Below, piece after piece: positions 16,401 to 23,009 of a stretch of 24,074 bases of DNA. The notes beneath the pieces are model-generated. The model worked only from the letters and a program-made list of their open reading frames with translations. It made no database searches and had not been told where the DNA came from. The first letter of the stretch is position 1; every line of letters starts with the position of its first letter. The position numbers and the translations under genes were made by a program. Source of the DNA: UBA6544 sp049601975 (GTDB taxonomy: Bacteria > Pseudomonadota > Alphaproteobacteria > UBA8366); the NCBI GenBank assembly GCA_049601975.1, contig JBMYRC010000058.1, forward strand, positions 1-24,074. The letters are read 5' to 3'.

Positions 16401-17999
16401 TTAAATTTGCACATTGACGCGGCCGTCTGCGGCAGCGGTCTGTGCGGCTAATGATGCGGCTTCTGCTGCATCGGCTTCTTCACCGTTTCCGGCGTCGGTA
16501 GTCTCATCGCTTTTGTTCTGCGAGGCATGCCCTCGCTCGGCCATTTCCTGCCCGAACTTTCCGCCTTCACCCCGAAGGTTGAAGCTCAAGCTATTTGAAT
16601 CCGTGCTGAGACCGGCGTCCTGCAAGGCTTGGCGCAGTCCACTTGCATCGCGTTGCAAAAGATCCAGCGTCTCCGAACGTTCGGCGCCGACAACCACCAT
16701 CGCACGACCGTCTCCAGTTACCTCGAGTTTGACTTCGACGGCACCAAGTTCAGCCGGTTTCAATTGAATGCGAATTTGATCCGCGCCCTGTCCGATGGCT
16801 TTTTTGATCTGCACGGCCACCTGGTTCGTCACCTCTTGAGGAGGGACGGGAGGGCGTGCGGGTCGGGGAGCTTGGGTTTGCTGGCCCCGCTGGGTGTTCT
16901 GTCCCGCGTTACTACTAGTGGGGCCGCCCGCAAGCGGATCGCTGATGGGTTGGCTTGGCTGTAAACCGGCATCAGGGCGAGCCACACCGGCGGTTGCCAT
17001 TTGTGCTTGCTGGCTTGCCACATTTGGTAATTCCGGCGGAGTCGGATTGGCCTGCGGTGCCAGTCCGGCGTTAGCGTTTTGAGGTGTTGGCTGTGGTTGC
17101 GGTGTATTCGGTTGAGGCCGAATGTTTCCACGTCCCGTATTACCATTGGCGAGTGGTACCCGTGTTTCTCCACCCAAATCGTCCGCGAGGTCGATTGGAG
17201 CTTCGACGGTGGCTCTCGCCGATTTATCAATTTGTGCTGCGAGTGTCGCACTTGCCGCGAGAGAACTGGTCGGCTGTGAGACCAAATCCTCTTGGACCTT
17301 GGTCGCCTTGATGCCGTTCTTCGGCTGACTGGCGTTATTAGTGGTGTTCTCGACTTCCGGCTTGCTCGTAGCGTAACGGGATTTGGGCAATTCCTCGGCT
17401 GTGACCGTGTCTTGTTGTTTCGGTTGTGCGGTCACGGGCGCGTTCTGAGCATTTGCACCGCTCGGACGTGTCGTCTGTGCATCAGCTGCTCTTTGTACCG
17501 CAGCGGCGTTCGCCGCACGCGTTATATCAACGGCGCTTTCCTGACTTGGAACGCCCAGGGCAAGTAATTCAGCGGTATTGGTAACGGTTGCTTCGCCGGT
17601 ATCCGATCCATCACCTTCACCTTGCGTTCGCGCGGATAAGTCGGAGCCGTCTCGCGCTTGCTTGCCGACTTCAACATCCTTCGGTGAATCAATCTTTTTT
17701 ACTGACCGTGTTGATTCAATGACAGCGGCGTCGGCGCCATTTAGTCCAAGACCTTCATACTTCCGATGGTCTTCGCCCATCCTGGCTTCATGGCCGACGG
17801 TCTCGTCCTGCATGTCGAGTGTTTGGTCGAATTCGTTGTTGGTGCCTGCATAGGCTACTTGTTGCACGCCTGTCGTTTGGAGCAGGCGCGCAAACACGTC
17901 ACTATTGCCGCTGAACGCAGAATTCTTCGCGCTTTTGTCAGCGTCCATGGTATCGGCCCCTAAGAGGGCGAATGGATTGTCGATTGCTGAGAGCGTCAT
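16401..17999 (-). CDS. fliK: FliK, hook-length control protein
   Basis: FliK is the secreted ruler that measures the hook and switches export specificity through FlhB. The 532 residues are mostly low-complexity Ala/Gln/Thr/Pro/Asn-rich sequence, as expected for the ruler part. The conserved C-terminal Flg_hook domain (about 395-490) has VAVQIKKAIGQGADQIRIQL, KPAELGAVEVKLEV, LDLLQRDASGLRQALQDAGL and a final LSFNL strand, all matching the family. The ATG at 17999 is preceded by AGGA. A near-consensus sigma-54 promoter lies about 40 bases upstream (18037-18054), making this the first gene of the fliK-flgD-flgE operon. Confidence 0.95.
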   Translation of the reverse strand: MTLSAIDNPFALLGADTMDADKSAKNSAFSGNSDVFARLLQTTGVQQVAYAGTNNEFDQTLDMQDETVGHEARMGEDHRKYEGLGLNGADAAVIESTRSVKKIDSPKDVEVGKQARDGSDLSARTQGEGDGSDTGEATVTNTAELLALGVPSQESAVDITRAANAAAVQRAADAQTTRPSGANAQNAPVTAQPKQQDTVTAEELPKSRYATSKPEVENTTNNASQPKNGIKATKVQEDLVSQPTSSLAASATLAAQIDKSARATVEAPIDLADDLGGETRVPLANGNTGRGNIRPQPNTPQPQPTPQNANAGLAPQANPTPPELPNVASQQAQMATAGVARPDAGLQPSQPISDPLAGGPTSSNAGQNTQRGQQTQAPRPARPPVPPQEVTNQVAVQIKKAIGQGADQIRIQLKPAELGAVEVKLEVTGDGRAMVVVGAERSETLDLLQRDASGLRQALQDAGLSTDSNSLSFNLRGEGGKFGQEMAERGHASQNKSDETTDAGNGEEADAAEAASLAAQTAAADGRVNVQI

Positions 18000-18036
18000 G
18001 GCAAAATCCTAAATGCTATTATTCGCAGGTCTATTT

Positions 18037-18054
18037 TTGCATTCAGCGTGCCAA
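18037..18054 (-). promoter_or_regulatory. Sigma-54 promoter of the fliK-flgD-flgE operon
   Basis: On the - strand TTGGCACGCTGAATGCAA matches TGGCACG-N4-TTGCW at nearly every position; GG and GC are ten bases apart as required. The predicted start is near 18027, giving a leader of about 28 bases before the fliK ATG. Transcription from it would depend on an enhancer-binding protein, for which FlbD (7047-8417) is the obvious candidate. Confidence 0.9.
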
Positions 18055-18082
18055 TCATTAACTCATTGTTTTATGTCGTGTA

Positions 18083-18162
18083 TTTGCCTCTCTTTGAATT
18101 CAAACACGGCAAGGATAACCGTCCCACGGCAATTAATACTCCACTTGGTGGCAGAAATTGCC
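18083..18162. promoter_or_regulatory. Candidate FlbD enhancer array upstream of the fliK promoter
   Basis: Within the 345-base gap between flaG and fliK, half-sites recur: TTTGCC at 18083-18088, CACGGCAA at 18105-18112 and again at 18125-18132 (20-base spacing), and the full palindrome GGCAGAAATTGCC at 18150-18162. The GG positions (18108, 18128, 18150) are 20-22 bases apart, close to two helical turns, and lie about 55-110 bases upstream of the -24 element, a usual enhancer distance. FlbD binding is inference. I see no coding sequence in this gap. Confidence 0.5.
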
Positions 18163-18324
18163 TCGCCAATTAGACCTGTCGATGGAGCTGAATTGGGTTC
18201 CGGTGATCATGATGGAAGTGCGTGTTGCGGTCATGCGTAAAGGTGCCGCTCCGTCCAGTAACGTTGGCGTAGGGTATAATCCTCCTGGAACCGACCCAGA
18301 GAAAGGCCGGTCTAGATAGCTTAA

Positions 18325-18340
18325 GGCAAGATCTCTTGCC
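18325..18340. repeat. Palindrome GGCAAGATCTCTTGCC just after flaG
   Basis: Seven-base perfect arms (GGCAAGA, TCTTGCC) flank two bases, six bases past the flaG stop. It shares the GGCAA/TTGCC ends of the upstream regulatory palindromes. As RNA it could form a five-base stem with a six-base loop, but no T-run follows on the - strand, so a terminator role is weak. Confidence 0.5.
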
Positions 18341-18345
18341 GTCCG

Positions 18346-18780
18346 TCAGATGGCTTCGTCAATCACCGCGCCGTTCGACTCACTTTGGGAGCGTTGAACC
18401 GGCGGTTCCAACTGTTCGCTAACAAACCTGACGAACTCCTCGGACGGGATTTGCTCGACCACTTTGTCGGTGCGTGTGTCCACGATTTCCAAGAAGACCT
18501 TATTCAGTTCGCTGTTGAACCCAACCTGAGTGCGGCGACTGGAAAACTTGAGACTATCGAGTGCTTGTTGAGCGCTCTGAATTTCCGGTTGCTCCTGTCG
18601 TGCAAGACCGCGGTCGGAATCGCTTTTCGGTCCGGCTGACTGACCAGACTGACTAACGACGCTGTCGGGATTGCTCTGAAGTGTTTTTACCGCTGAGGCT
18701 CCGCCCGGAATGGAATTACTCCCACTTTGTGCGCCGGATTGTGTTTGCAGCGATGGTAGTGATGAAAAATTAACGTCCAT
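18346..18780 (-). CDS. flaG: FlaG-family flagellar protein
   Basis: FlaG proteins influence flagellar filament length and are usually encoded near filament genes; their exact role is uncertain. The start is the ATG at 18780 because GGGAGG sits about eight bases before it; an in-frame ATG 60 bases upstream (18840) lacks a ribosome site. The product is about 144 residues: a Ser/Gln-rich N-terminal part, then the FlaG domain (about 78-122) with VGFNSELNKVFLEIVDTRTD and KVVEQIPSEEFVRFVSEQL, matching the family pattern F-x(n)-VVD-x-T-x-EVIRQIP-x-E. It is monocistronic, with a sigma-54 promoter about 190 bases upstream and a structured leader. Confidence 0.85.
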   Translation of the reverse strand: MDVNFSSLPSLQTQSGAQSGSNSIPGGASAVKTLQSNPDSVVSQSGQSAGPKSDSDRGLARQEQPEIQSAQQALDSLKFSSRRTQVGFNSELNKVFLEIVDTRTDKVVEQIPSEEFVRFVSEQLEPPVQRSQSESNGAVIDEAI

Positions 18781-18872
18781 TTTAACCTCCCGTGATGGCG
18801 TTCTGCTACACGTGATGGCTCTTAAGCCGAGGCCACTCAATTGCTTTCATACGGCCTCGTTGCATTTCGACG

Positions 18873-18917
18873 AGATGGGAAATTTCTATCCCGTATTCGC
18901 CAAAATACTTCCCATCT
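18873..18917 (-). promoter_or_regulatory. Nested stem-loop in the flaG leader
   Basis: AGATGGGAA (18873-18881) and TTCCCATCT (18909-18917) form a perfect nine-base inverted repeat. Inside it GTATT (18893-18897) pairs with AATAC (18904-18908). On the - strand transcript the five- and nine-base stems stack directly on one side, leaving an 11-nt bulge on the other. It lies between the sigma-54 promoter and the flaG start, so it could be an mRNA control element; a DNA operator is the alternative. Confidence 0.45.
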
Positions 18918-18930
18918 AAACCCGTTGGCC

Positions 18931-19068
18931 TCATTGCCGAACGGCAGATGGATTCCATTGGGGTAGATGCAACGAATGTGCCATTTTGCCTAGCTGAGAG
19001 GGGGCGGGGTGAATTGGCGTAAGCCGCTGTAGATAAGAATAAAAACTGATCAATCCGGTAAAATTCAT
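18931..19068 (-). CDS. Possible 45-residue small protein with strong ribosome site
   Basis: An ATG at 19068 is preceded by GGAGGAAACA, one of the best ribosome sites in the window, and opens a 45-codon frame (MNFTGLISFYSYLQRLTPIH...) ending in TGA at 18931. The predicted peptide has a short hydrophobic start but no family I recognise. It overlaps the flaG sigma-54 promoter (18968-18983), and no promoter for it is evident. It may be a chance frame; only the ribosome site argues for it. Confidence 0.25.
   Translation of the reverse strand: MNFTGLISFYSYLQRLTPIHPAPSQLGKMAHSLHLPQWNPSAVRQ
18968..18983 (-). promoter_or_regulatory. Sigma-54 promoter of flaG
   Basis: On the - strand TGGCACATTCGTTGCA is a textbook -24/-12 sequence: TGGCAC, five bases, TTGCA, with GG and GC ten bases apart. 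Transcription would start near 18957 and run into flaG with a leader of about 175 bases. FlbD is the likely activator. A GGCAAAA stretch abuts the -24 element. Confidence 0.88.
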
Positions 19069-19090
19069 TGTTTCCTCCAGACGCTCTTTT

Positions 19091-19105
19091 GGGAAATATT
19101 TTCCC
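19091..19105. repeat. Palindrome GGGAAATATTTTCCC upstream of the flaG promoter
   Basis: Six-base perfect arms GGGAAA and TTTCCC flank TAT. The centre is about 115 bases upstream of the flaG -24 element, a typical activator distance for sigma-54. It resembles but is not the same as the GGCAA/TTGCC palindromes nearby. Confidence 0.5.
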
Positions 19106-19213
19106 CTGCAATCGTTCAAATCCCTCTGTATGTCCGTGGATTAACCGTGCTGGACAATTCGTATCCAGAAAGTGGGTTAAATTTATCAATGGAAACAGAC
19201 TTCTAGAGGGGGT

Positions 19214-19308
19214 GGGTAATATTTGCCTATCTTTTTCACGAGACGGCAAAATTTGCCCATTGGCATCTGTTGATTATAGGGGCCCCAAGCGATGAGGCGC
19301 AATTTGCC
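19214..19308. promoter_or_regulatory. Cluster of three GGCAA/TTGCC-type sites
   Basis: In 95 bases there are GGGTAATATTTGCC (19214-19227), the perfect palindrome GGCAAAATTTGCC (19245-19257) and the near copy GGCGCAATTTGCC (19296-19308). They lie 230-325 bases upstream of the flaG promoter and 58-150 bases before the PhyH gene on the other strand, so they could serve either. The rest of the 18781-19365 gap holds the flaG promoter, its leader hairpin and no convincing larger gene. Confidence 0.5.
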
Positions 19309-19365
19309 AGGATGGACTAAATATTGCTCACTCAATCGGATATAGAGTTCATCAGGGGGATTGTT

Positions 19366-20193
19366 GTGGCATTCAAGAAAGAGGTTGATGCATACCGACG
19401 AGAAGGTTTTGCGGTCCTCAAGGATGTCATCCCGCAGATCCGTGTCGACGCCTTACGCGCAGAGGTCGAGGATATATTCCGCCCTATTCTTCGCAAGCAC
19501 GCCATTGACGGTGCGAAGGCGAAGGGACAGCACTTTGAAGACGCGTTGATTTCGCTATTCTCTCAAAATTTATCGGAATACCTGGCGGCGGCGAAGGCGA
19601 CGCAGTTCAGTCCCGGCTTGCATGCCTTGGGCGCAAGCGAACCTATCATTGAAATCGTTCGCGCATTTGGCATCGCACAACCGTTGATCGCCGTGCGGCC
19701 GGTCACGCATATTCTATCCGAATCGCTGAAAGTGCCGGGCGGATACCACCGCACACCGCCGCATCAAGACTGGCGGAGCGTACAAGGAAGCCTTGATGCG
19801 ATTGTCGTGTGGTTACCGCTGGTATCCGTTGATCGTGGGTTTGGGGCGCTTGAGGTTATTCCGGGAAGTCATCTCCGAGGTTTATTACCGACCTGTCGCG
19901 ATTCCTTCGGCAATGTCATCGACGAAAAGGATGTCGATCTAAATGGGTTTATTCCGGTAGAGGTTGAGCCCGGTGACGCCGTCGTGTTTTCGATGTTCAC
20001 GGTGCATCGTACCGGAGCCGAACAACGAGCGGGGATAAGATGGGCGGTAAGTTTGCGCTACAACAACGCGGCCGCACCGGATTTTGCCGATCACGGCTAT
20101 CCCGATCCCTTTGTCTATAAGCCTCAAGACGACCTACTATTCGATGAATTTCCATCACCGGAGGCTGTAAGACAGATCTTTAAAGCCGGTTAA
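19366..20193 (+). CDS. PhyH-family Fe(II)/2-oxoglutarate dioxygenase
   Basis: Members hydroxylate small molecules, lipids or sugars using iron and 2-oxoglutarate; the substrate cannot be read from sequence. I start at the GTG at 19366, which has AGGGGG six bases upstream; the same frame extends to a TTG at 19324 with poorer support. Numbering from the GTG, the iron triad is H133-x-D135 (in PPHQDW) and H214 (in TVHRTGAEQ), with R225 as the likely 2-oxoglutarate contact. GALEVIPGSHLRGLLP and VEPGDAVVFS are typical PhyH strands. The product is 275 residues, normal for the family. Its stop overlaps that of the convergent HAD gene (TTAA at 20190-20193). No flagellar role is evident, though surface-sugar modification is possible from its neighbours. 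Confidence 0.85.
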   Translation: MAFKKEVDAYRREGFAVLKDVIPQIRVDALRAEVEDIFRPILRKHAIDGAKAKGQHFEDALISLFSQNLSEYLAAAKATQFSPGLHALGASEPIIEIVRAFGIAQPLIAVRPVTHILSESLKVPGGYHRTPPHQDWRSVQGSLDAIVVWLPLVSVDRGFGALEVIPGSHLRGLLPTCRDSFGNVIDEKDVDLNGFIPVEVEPGDAVVFSMFTVHRTGAEQRAGIRWAVSLRYNNAAAPDFADHGYPDPFVYKPQDDLLFDEFPSPEAVRQIFKAG

Positions 20194-20903
20194 CAGCCCA
20201 TTTTACGGGCTAGATCCACGAAGTCGGTCGCAACGATATCCCACTCTTCACTTGGTTCAAGATCGGTCGTTTGACCGGGGCCATACTCATTCGAACGCGT
20301 AACGAAGCCGGTCTTAAGGCCGCGGGCCCGTGCCGCCGAGAGGTCGTTGTTGTGGGCTGCGGTCATCATGACCTGTTGAGGTGCAAGACCGAGAGCGTCG
20401 CAGCAACGGTCGTAGGTCTCCGGGACAGGTTTATATTGCCGGACGACTTCCGCTCCGAGAATGACGTCCCATGGCAGCCCGCCGTTTTTTGCCATATTGA
20501 CCATGAGCGCGATGTTACCGTTCGAATGCGTTCCGATGATATAGCGTGATTTCAACATCGTCAGGCCTTCCACGGAATCCGGCCATGGCGAGAGGCGATG
20601 CCAAACAAGATTAAGCTCATCGAGCGTTTTGGATGAAAGGTGCGAGAAGCCGTATTTCTCGGCGATCTCTTCAAGATTCATACGATGCAGCGTATCGAGC
20701 TTCGTAAAAGGAAGTCCGCCGCTTCTCACCTTTTCCATCGCAGGTTGATATAGATCTCGCCAATCGCAAGCGAATTTAACCCAATCTGCTTCGGGGATGC
20801 CGTGCGATTCGGCAAACTCTCCGGCCATTCGCGCCACGCTTGTGCGCCAATCGACCACCGTGCCGAATACGTCGAAAATGAGTGCTTTTACGTCGCCTGT
20901 CAT
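20190..20903 (-). CDS. Type II haloacid dehalogenase-like hydrolase (HAD superfamily)
   Basis: HAD type II enzymes remove halide from L-2-haloacids through an aspartyl-ester intermediate; many relatives have other small substrates. I start at the ATG at 20903, with TGAGG about nine bases before it, giving 237 residues, the usual size. The nucleophile is D11 in ALIFDVFGTVVDW, motif II is THSNGN, the conserved Lys is in QYKPVPETY, and the C-terminal end has AAHNNDLSAARARGLKTGFV and NEYGPGQTTDLEP, which is close to the L-2-haloacid dehalogenase signature. The reading frame continues upstream without a stop into a lipoprotein sequence (see 20954-21200), so a fused 336-residue product starting at 21200 is formally possible. 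Confidence 0.88.
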   Translation of the reverse strand: MTGDVKALIFDVFGTVVDWRTSVARMAGEFAESHGIPEADWVKFACDWRDLYQPAMEKVRSGGLPFTKLDTLHRMNLEEIAEKYGFSHLSSKTLDELNLVWHRLSPWPDSVEGLTMLKSRYIIGTHSNGNIALMVNMAKNGGLPWDVILGAEVVRQYKPVPETYDRCCDALGLAPQQVMMTAAHNNDLSAARARGLKTGFVTRSNEYGPGQTTDLEPSEEWDIVATDFVDLARKMGC

Positions 20904-20953
20904 GGGAATTAACCTCACGAGATCACTGTGAGGCGAACCTATAGCGCGATTGG

Positions 20954-21200
20954 CTAATGGTCGCCAGTGCGTGTTGCGAGTTCTTGGGGGCTTGTTGCGA
21001 CAGACTTCTTCACCTTTCAAACCGCGACACAGTGCGCAATCGTTAGATGTAACAGTAGAAACCGCATGATCGGTCGTTGTTTTCCCGGTCGACGCGAGAG
21101 CGATGCTATCGACAGCGAGAAAGGCGATTTGAAAGGCAATAGGGAGACCGCAACCGCCAAGGAGGCATGAGATAGCCGATAGGCCGAGGAATTTGCGCAT
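20954..21200 (-). pseudogene. Small lipoprotein gene that has lost its stop codon and reads into the HAD gene
   Basis: The ATG at 21200 starts MRKFLGLSAISCLLGGCGLP, a clear lipoprotein signal with lipobox LGGC (Cys17). It continues with STGKTTTDHAVSTVTSNDCA and LKGEEVC, which I recognise as a short alphaproteobacterial lipoprotein family (TGKS-x-TDHA-x(n)-DCA-x-WR-x(n)-KG-x(n)-IC). Here the Trp is replaced by Cys. Members normally end shortly after the last Cys, but this frame runs on into the HAD protein. Removing one base from the CCCCC run (GGGGG at 20986-20990) gives an ending PQELATRTGDH and a TAG at 20954-20956, about 81 residues. A frameshift by one extra C is thus the simplest explanation; sequencing error is possible. 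Confidence 0.6.
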
Positions 21201-21286
21201 TTTTTACTCAAGTGATTTGAGACGATGTTTGTCCCGGCTAGGTGGTGCGCTCAAACATCAATATGCGGACATTGCCGCAAGTGAAA

Positions 21287-21303
21287 ATGTTGCGGTGCAA
21301 CAT
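21287..21303 (-). terminator. Possible terminator after the glycosidase-like gene
   Basis: On the - strand ATGTTGC, ACC, GCAACAT forms a perfect seven-base hairpin with a three-base loop, followed by TTTT. It lies 56 bases past the stop of the gene at 21359-22267 and before the lipoprotein. The stem is AT-rich and the T-run short, so it is a moderate candidate. Nothing else notable is seen in the 158-base gap. Confidence 0.4.
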
Positions 21304-21358
21304 AAGTTTACGACAAAGTCGGAAAATCAACTTAAATTGAAAGAAATGCGAAGGTGAT

Positions 21359-22267
21359 TTACTCGAGAACAGCCAGGCCGATACCGCTCTGGCCGTAACC
21401 ATTACCGTTATAAAGCATGTAGCGGTTTGCACCGTGGTCGAATACATGAGGGTAGCAAATCATGTCGCTATCCCAGCCACTTTCAGAGGTGGCTATGCCG
21501 GCTAAATTGTCCCGGCGTGTCCATTGAACGGCGTCATGAGATTCAGCATAGCCAAGCCGGTAGTTGAAATTAGTGCCCCGATAACAATACCACATCCGCC
21601 AAAGATCACCGTCCTTCATAACGCAGGGACGCGCGATCGCAATTTCATTTGGATGGGCGAAGTCGACAGCAACTGTTCCTTGGCTTTGCCAATCGATTCC
21701 ATCGGCACTTACGGCATAGCGGAGGTTGTATGTTGACCCAGGGGGATCGCCCGGCAGCCAATCCAATCCGGATAGATACCAAATGTGCCAACTCGCGCCC
21801 TCGACGAAGACGTCGTGACTGGCCAAGAAGTAGGGGTCGTTAGGTCCTCTATCCAATACGGGACCGTCCGAATGGCGAATATAATAACTGTCCGGAGCTT
21901 GTTGTACCGCCAGACCGATGGAATTGCGAAAAGGTACGCCGACTGCCTGATTCCAGCCGATATAATAGAGACGGCGTTCCTCACCGCGACGTACCAATGC
22001 GCTCGCCATGACGCCATCCATATCGAAAGCGCCGACTTTTCCTGGTGCCAGAACAGGTTCTGCCGATTCTGCCAATACGATGTCGGGTGCTGTGATATCC
22101 GTCTCGAACCAACCGACATGAGATCGATTGTTGGAATCTCTGGCGGTGAAATAGATGCGAAAACGGTCGCCGGAGATATGATCGGTGATCGGAACAGACG
22201 CATGGGTTTGGGCCCAGGTTTTCTCGCCGTTGGGCTTATAGATTAGACCTAGTTTCCGCCAGCGCAT
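21359..22267 (-). CDS. Beta-propeller protein resembling GH43-type glycosidases
   Basis: The 302 residues show repeated blade-like units: SGDRFRIYFTARDSNNRSHV, EERRLYYIGWNQAVGVPFRN, GASWHIWYLSGLDWLPG, KDGDLWRMWYCYRGTNFNYR and GANRYMLYNGNGYGQSGIG. This spacing, with aromatic WY or YY strands followed by acidic turns, is typical of five-bladed propellers of the GH32/43/130 kind. I cannot point with confidence to a catalytic acid/base set, so hydrolase activity is unproven. There is no signal peptide, so it should act in the cytoplasm. It starts in a TAATG overlap with the upstream NeuD-like gene, which points to translational coupling and a joint role in a sugar or surface-glycan pathway. Confidence 0.72.
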   Translation of the reverse strand: MRWRKLGLIYKPNGEKTWAQTHASVPITDHISGDRFRIYFTARDSNNRSHVGWFETDITAPDIVLAESAEPVLAPGKVGAFDMDGVMASALVRRGEERRLYYIGWNQAVGVPFRNSIGLAVQQAPDSYYIRHSDGPVLDRGPNDPYFLASHDVFVEGASWHIWYLSGLDWLPGDPPGSTYNLRYAVSADGIDWQSQGTVAVDFAHPNEIAIARPCVMKDGDLWRMWYCYRGTNFNYRLGYAESHDAVQWTRRDNLAGIATSESGWDSDMICYPHVFDHGANRYMLYNGNGYGQSGIGLAVLE

Positions 22268-22929
22268 TAGATCGACCGCAAACGATTGCTCGGCACTTTT
22301 GACGCTTCCGTCGCGACGCCGGGGAACACAGTCTTATCCCGTGCGTCATTTACGATCAGCGCGCCGGCGCCGATAACACAGTGAGAGCCGAGGGTTACGT
22401 TATCGCGAATTGTCGCGTTTACGCCGATAAAACAATTATTACCAACTGTAACGGCACCCGATACGACTGCGTGGCTTGCTATAAAGACGTTTTTGCCGAT
22501 TTTGGAATGATGACCGATATGATTGCCGCTCCACAAAATCGAATTCTCGCCGATGCTGACATAGGGCTGAATGGTGTTGTGCTCCATCACCATGGTATTC
22601 GGTTGCGCCTCATATCCCCGCCAGACCCAGGCGCTGGAGGAGATATAACTGGCGAAGTCGTATCCTTTGGCGCGGGCTTCCGCCAGTTTTGCTTCGCGTT
22701 GCTCGTTCACCTTCCCGAAGCCCATGGCGACGAAAAGTACGAATTCATCGGGTGAATGCGAGTCTTGGAGGCGTTCGAACGGGAGGACCGGAAGACCTAA
22801 ATGTTCGTCACGGTCGCGGAATTCGTCATCGACGGTAAATCCGGCGACGTCGTAATCGCTGTCCTCGGCGAACAAGTAGTGGGCGACCTCGGCAATTTGT
22901 CCGATGCCGAAAATGACCAGTCGTTTCAT
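22267..22929 (-). CDS. NeuD-like sugar O-acyltransferase (left-handed beta-helix)
   Basis: The protein starts MKRLVIFGIGQIAEVAHYLF, the nucleotide/PglD-like N-terminal domain of the NeuD/sugar O-acetyltransferase family (about residues 1-90). From about 115 it has hexapeptide repeats forming a left-handed beta-helix: SIGENSILWSGNHIGHHSKI, GKNVFIASHAVVSGAVTVGN and NNCFIGVNATIRDNVTLGSH. The final VFPGVATEASKVPSNRLRSI caps the helix. Such enzymes acetylate (or otherwise acylate) amino sugars of surface glycans or flagellin. The start could instead be the in-frame ATG at 22941; both have GAGG only two bases away. It is joined to the downstream propeller gene by a one-base TAATG overlap. Confidence 0.82.
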   Translation of the reverse strand: MKRLVIFGIGQIAEVAHYLFAEDSDYDVAGFTVDDEFRDRDEHLGLPVLPFERLQDSHSPDEFVLFVAMGFGKVNEQREAKLAEARAKGYDFASYISSSAWVWRGYEAQPNTMVMEHNTIQPYVSIGENSILWSGNHIGHHSKIGKNVFIASHAVVSGAVTVGNNCFIGVNATIRDNVTLGSHCVIGAGALIVNDARDKTVFPGVATEASKVPSNRLRSI

Positions 22930-23009
22930 GACCTCGATCATAGCCTCGCGGAACCTGCTGAGCAAAACACTCGGTTGTTTGCATGCAACAGAGGTGCCGG
23001 GGCATGTGG

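Noticed and set aside
18105..18132. CACGGCAA direct repeats as the start of a CRISPR or iteron array
   Set aside because: Only two eight-base copies with no conserved spacer units; position fits enhancer half-sites of the fliK promoter.
18806..19249. A 147-codon open frame in the flaG upstream gap, with repeated GKxF-like units
   Set aside because: The repeated residues come from the AT-rich palindromes; the frame covers the flaG sigma-54 promoter and leader hairpin, overlaps past the flaG start and has no ribosome site.
19245..19257. GGCAAAATTTGCC as a sigma-54 promoter
   Set aside because: GG and GC are eight bases apart, not ten; its symmetry fits a protein-binding palindrome better.
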